Source of the DNA: an uncultured delta proteobacterium
Lineage (GTDB): Bacteria; RBG-13-61-14; DRUE01
Reading direction: 5' to 3'
NCBI GenBank assembly: GCA_903930515.1
Contig: CAIYYW010000220.1
Location: 1 to 6,820, forward strand
DNA: 6,820 nt
Positions 5,301 through 6,820 of this stretch are shown here, one piece after another (position 1 is the first letter of the stretch; every line of letters starts with the position of its first letter). Under the pieces are notes generated by a model. It was not told the DNA's origin, searched no databases, and worked only from the letters and a program-made list of their open reading frames with translations. Made by a program: the position numbers and the translations under genes.

Positions 5301-5960
5301 TTCCAGCCCGAGCCAAGGCAGGAACGGGTGGATGAGCTGCGGAAATTGATCATGCGGATGGGCGAGGTGAACCCGACCGCGCTGGAAGAATATCAAGAAG
5401 TGGAATCCCGCTTCAGCTTCCTCTCCAACCAGGAGGCGGACCTGATCTCCGCGCTCGGCAGCCTGGAGTCAACCATCCAGAAGGTGAACCAGGAATACCG
5501 GAAGCAGTTCAAGACCACCTTTGAAGAGGTCAACATAATTTTCCAGGACCTGTTCCCCAAACTCTTCGGAGGCGGCAAGGCCACCCTCCTGCTCGCCGAT
5601 GAAAATAACCTGCTTGAAAGCGGGATTGAGATCATCGCCCAACCGCCCGGGAAAAAATTCCAGAACCTCTCCCTGCTGAGCGGCGGCGAGAAATCCTTGG
5701 CCGCGATCGCGCTGATCTTCTCGCTCTACCTGAACCGCCCCAGCCCGTTCTGCCTGCTGGACGAGGTTGACTCGGCCCTGGACGAGTTGAATGTGGACCG
5801 GTTCAACAGGCTGCTTCGGGATTTGTCCGCACAATCCCAGATCCTTTTGGTCACCCACAACAAGCGCACGATGGAGCTGGCGGACCTGCTCTACGGGGTC
5901 ACTATGGAAAAACCGGGAGTGAGCACCGTGGTCTCGGTCCGGCTGGAAGAGCTCGCCTGA
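2388..5960 (+). CDS. smc: Chromosome segregation protein SMC
   Basis: The 1190-residue product is a full-length bacterial condensin ATPase, which dimerises, binds ScpA/ScpB and organises the chromosome by loop extrusion. The N-terminal head has Walker A GPNGCGKS (31-38), R57 in the LR(A/G) segment and the Q-loop (Q146 in SIIEQGEVD), followed by EEAAGISKYRFRRDEA. A long coiled coil (about 165-510) leads to the hinge (about 528-670), with its glycine-rich conserved parts GRGTFIPL and LDPHGILSGGS. A second coiled coil returns to the C-terminal head at about 991 (MGEVNPTALEEY), with signature LSGGEK (1097-1102), Walker B FCLLDEVD (1121-1128), D-loop SALDE (1129-1133) and switch histidine H1157. 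All catalytic motifs are intact and length is normal. Small departures are E42 and C45 in VEAICWAMGEQ, where D and R are commonest. The gene is followed after 19 bases by ftsY, so co-transcription is likely; rnc, the usual upstream partner in Bacillus, is absent here. Confidence 0.98.
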   Translation: MWLKRIELSGFKSFADPTRLEFSPGICVVVGPNGCGKSNVVEAICWAMGEQGLRPLRAKCSEDLIFAGARDLTPAQACEVSLVFDNQKGGAPAEFNQYAEIEITRRLNRTGESEYLINRTRCRLKDITEFFLGTGLGKQAYSIIEQGEVDRILQAKPEEIRSMIEEAAGISKYRFRRDEAQRKIQLTRENLVRLRDILAELSRQLNSLSRQAKKAERYHKYREEIKNTDLELFAYRGIILKDQIQKLESELAEKKSRLEEAKTSLNRLELDLEDKGAGLDLVNVELAQEQESNYQMKSGLEKLDAEGKGLARQEELELAGLDKKKQDRLAIENQLQGLEQEILVKTRQKEEAEFELSSLQADLETQSSVLEEKLDENKKQKILLGSLQEELRKSDQELARLLEKEKNLVWQETRLREELEQTQSRLLELEPVISGEHQRSFSFNQNLHQLRKTLSDAEQKLGEKQTEMEKLRELIAEKSGRAQEIKNQYQSVCARFENLKEMLEKLEGVERGVRYIMEKNRATPEKKGIHGLVADILDTQPEFELAVEAILGERIQSVVVDSPEQGLEAISALQNDSAGRGTFIPLSLRQLETVAIPEHIRAAGARPLQDLVQVQSGFEPVANYLLGQSVLVDDLGQAVRLWNENGFKGAFVTRDGAVLDPHGILSGGSKDQAGFLAKKRQLKELEEERHSLQAKLQDAEQELSLFNNQLMERENEMNQLRNRTHHLQLEALDQEKDLQQATDELNQKTQSLEKLKGQSSLLSEQVGRISRDQDDLNRRKTEIISALERLKEESEALGRGMESKELELARLEEDRGKFRAGQAGLRERVLGMEEARARAQKSLEELFAAKQHLIAEIEEGEKNILELRGRRERIEIEKNALSADLELKAKKLEGLARDKSGLEQNRAEAQTQLKETNHQVRQQEEMLNQLSLDFEREKLDLNHQKQLLSEIYQEDLDLVIEAKKGGIDLAGFQPEPRQERVDELRKLIMRMGEVNPTALEEYQEVESRFSFLSNQEADLISALGSLESTIQKVNQEYRKQFKTTFEEVNIIFQDLFPKLFGGGKATLLLADENNLLESGIEIIAQPPGKKFQNLSLLSGGEKSLAAIALIFSLYLNRPSPFCLLDEVDSALDELNVDRFNRLLRDLSAQSQILLVTHNKRTMELADLLYGVTMEKPGVSTVVSVRLEELA

Positions 5961-5979
5961 AAAAGTTGTCGGCAATTTG

Positions 5980-6820
5980 ATGGGCAGCGGATTTTTCTTC
6001 GCCGTTTTTTTGGCGATGTCTCTTTTTTCCCAAGGCGATGATCCGCCTGCCCCTTCCTCTGCCCAGTCCTCCCGGCCCGGTCTTCTGGACCGGTTCAAGA
6101 AGGGCCTGGCCAAGACCCGAGAGTTGCTCAACACCAGCCTGGCCGATCTTTTCACCGATGCCAAATCCATCCGCGGGATCAAGGATCAGTTGGAAGAAGT
6201 CCTGATCCGCTCCGACCTGGGCGTGAAGACCAGCGTGAAATTGATTGAGGGTTTGGAGCAAAAAATCAAGGGCGAGGCGGACCTGGAAAAAGTGAAGGCC
6301 GAACTCCGGAGCCAGATCCTTGCCATCCTCCGGCCGCTGGAAAAACCGATCAAGGTTCCGGCCGGCCAAAGGCCTTATGTGATGATGGTGATCGGGGTCA
6401 ACGGCTCCGGCAAAACCACCACCATCGGCAAAATCGCGCTCCGTTTTAAAAACCAGGGGCTCTCCGTGATCCTGGCAGGCGCCGACACCTTCCGCGCCGC
6501 GGCCGTGGAACAACTCCAAATCTGGGCCGAACGATCCGGCGCGGAATTGATCGCGCATAAGTCCGGGGCCAGTCCCTCCGCAGTCAGCTTTGACGCGATT
6601 GCCGCGGCGAAAAGCCGGGGCCGGGAGGTGGTGATCATTGACACGGCCGGACGGTTGCACACCCGGGTGAACCTGGTGGAGGAGTTGAAAAAGGTCAAGC
6701 GCGATTCGGAGAAAGCGCTGGGAAGAAAACTGGACGAGGTGCTCCTGGTCCTGGACGCCACCACCGGACAGAACGCCATTGAGCAGGCGAAAATTTTTCA
6801 AAAGGAGATGGAGGTGACCG
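5980..6820 (+). CDS. ftsY: Signal recognition particle receptor FtsY (N-terminal part)
   Basis: The reading frame runs from ATG 5980 to the right edge (280 codons visible). FtsY is the membrane-associated SRP GTPase that pairs with Ffh to deliver ribosomes making membrane proteins to the translocon. Visible are the N-domain helices (about 33-120, starting GLLDRFKKGLAKTRE), the P-loop GVNGSGKTTTIGK (139-151), the insertion-box region with DTFRAAAVEQL (169-179), DTAGR (221-225) and DATTGQNA (259-266). The TKLD guanine-specificity motif and the C-terminus lie beyond the window. There is no long acidic A-domain as in E. coli; instead a short hydrophobic N-terminal stretch (GFFFAVFLAMSLF, 4-16) and a Pro/Ser linker precede the N-domain. 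The start is uncertain: no clear ribosome binding site precedes ATG 5980, TTG 5977 is adjacent, and ATG 6016 would remove most of the hydrophobic stretch. The start lies 19 bases after the smc stop, which suggests translational coupling. Confidence 0.95.
   Translation, partial: MGSGFFFAVFLAMSLFSQGDDPPAPSSAQSSRPGLLDRFKKGLAKTRELLNTSLADLFTDAKSIRGIKDQLEEVLIRSDLGVKTSVKLIEGLEQKIKGEADLEKVKAELRSQILAILRPLEKPIKVPAGQRPYVMMVIGVNGSGKTTTIGKIALRFKNQGLSVILAGADTFRAAAVEQLQIWAERSGAELIAHKSGASPSAVSFDAIAAAKSRGREVVIIDTAGRLHTRVNLVEELKKVKRDSEKALGRKLDEVLLVLDATTGQNAIEQAKIFQKEMEVT

Noticed and set aside
5469-6182. 237-codon minus-strand frame across the smc-ftsY junction
   Set aside because: Antisense to the SMC head domain and FtsY N-terminus; no family resemblance.
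5902-6801. 299-codon open frame on the minus strand opposite the end of smc and ftsY
   Set aside because: It lies antisense to two well-supported genes, is rich in residues typical of antisense translation of GC-rich DNA, and shows no domain; it is a shadow.

Overview
The window is bacterial chromosomal DNA. It holds four protein-coding genes, two of them cut by the window edges. The most recognisable part is the right half: a complete smc gene (chromosome segregation ATPase) followed 19 bases later by the 5' part of ftsY (signal recognition particle receptor) on the same strand. To the left, on the opposite strand, lie a DUF374-type lysophospholipid acyltransferase gene and the 5' part of a gene for a secreted protein with two dockerin/EF-hand-like repeats. 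Genes are fairly GC-rich and the intergenic stretch just before smc is strikingly AT-rich. The acyltransferase, the exported calcium-loop protein and the smc-ftsY pair suggest a Gram-negative environmental bacterium, perhaps deltaproteobacterial or from an uncultured phylum, but nothing here fixes the taxon.

Layout: 1-471 (minus) secreted protein, with its signal peptide and ribosome binding site visible and its C-terminus outside the window. 472-941 is non-coding. It contains a LacI-operator-like dyad (606-618) and a roughly 207 bp MITE-like element (642-848) with 20 bp near-perfect terminal inverted repeats and GC-rich subterminal repeats; a weak hairpin lies behind the acyltransferase gene. 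942-1826 (minus) is the acyltransferase. 1827-2387 is a long divergent intergenic region with two very different halves. Near the acyltransferase it has GC-rich palindromes and a strand-biased pyrimidine tract. Near smc it is AT-rich, with a good sigma-70-like promoter, two hairpins, a tiny possible leader ORF, and a short ORF that reads like the N-terminus of an actin-like PilM/GspL-type pilus assembly protein interrupted by a stop. 2388-5960 (plus) is smc and 5980 to the right edge (plus) is ftsY.

How the genes relate: smc and ftsY form the kind of adjacent pair known from Bacillus (rnc-smc-ftsY) and many other bacteria, and are probably co-transcribed from a promoter in the AT-rich leader. 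The acyltransferase is divergent from them and probably works in envelope lipid modification. The secreted protein is separated from it by the MITE-like insertion and is likely an independent unit. I see no defence system, CRISPR array, tRNA, rRNA or complete transposase. The window is mostly housekeeping, and its interest lies in the non-coding stretches and a few protein oddities.
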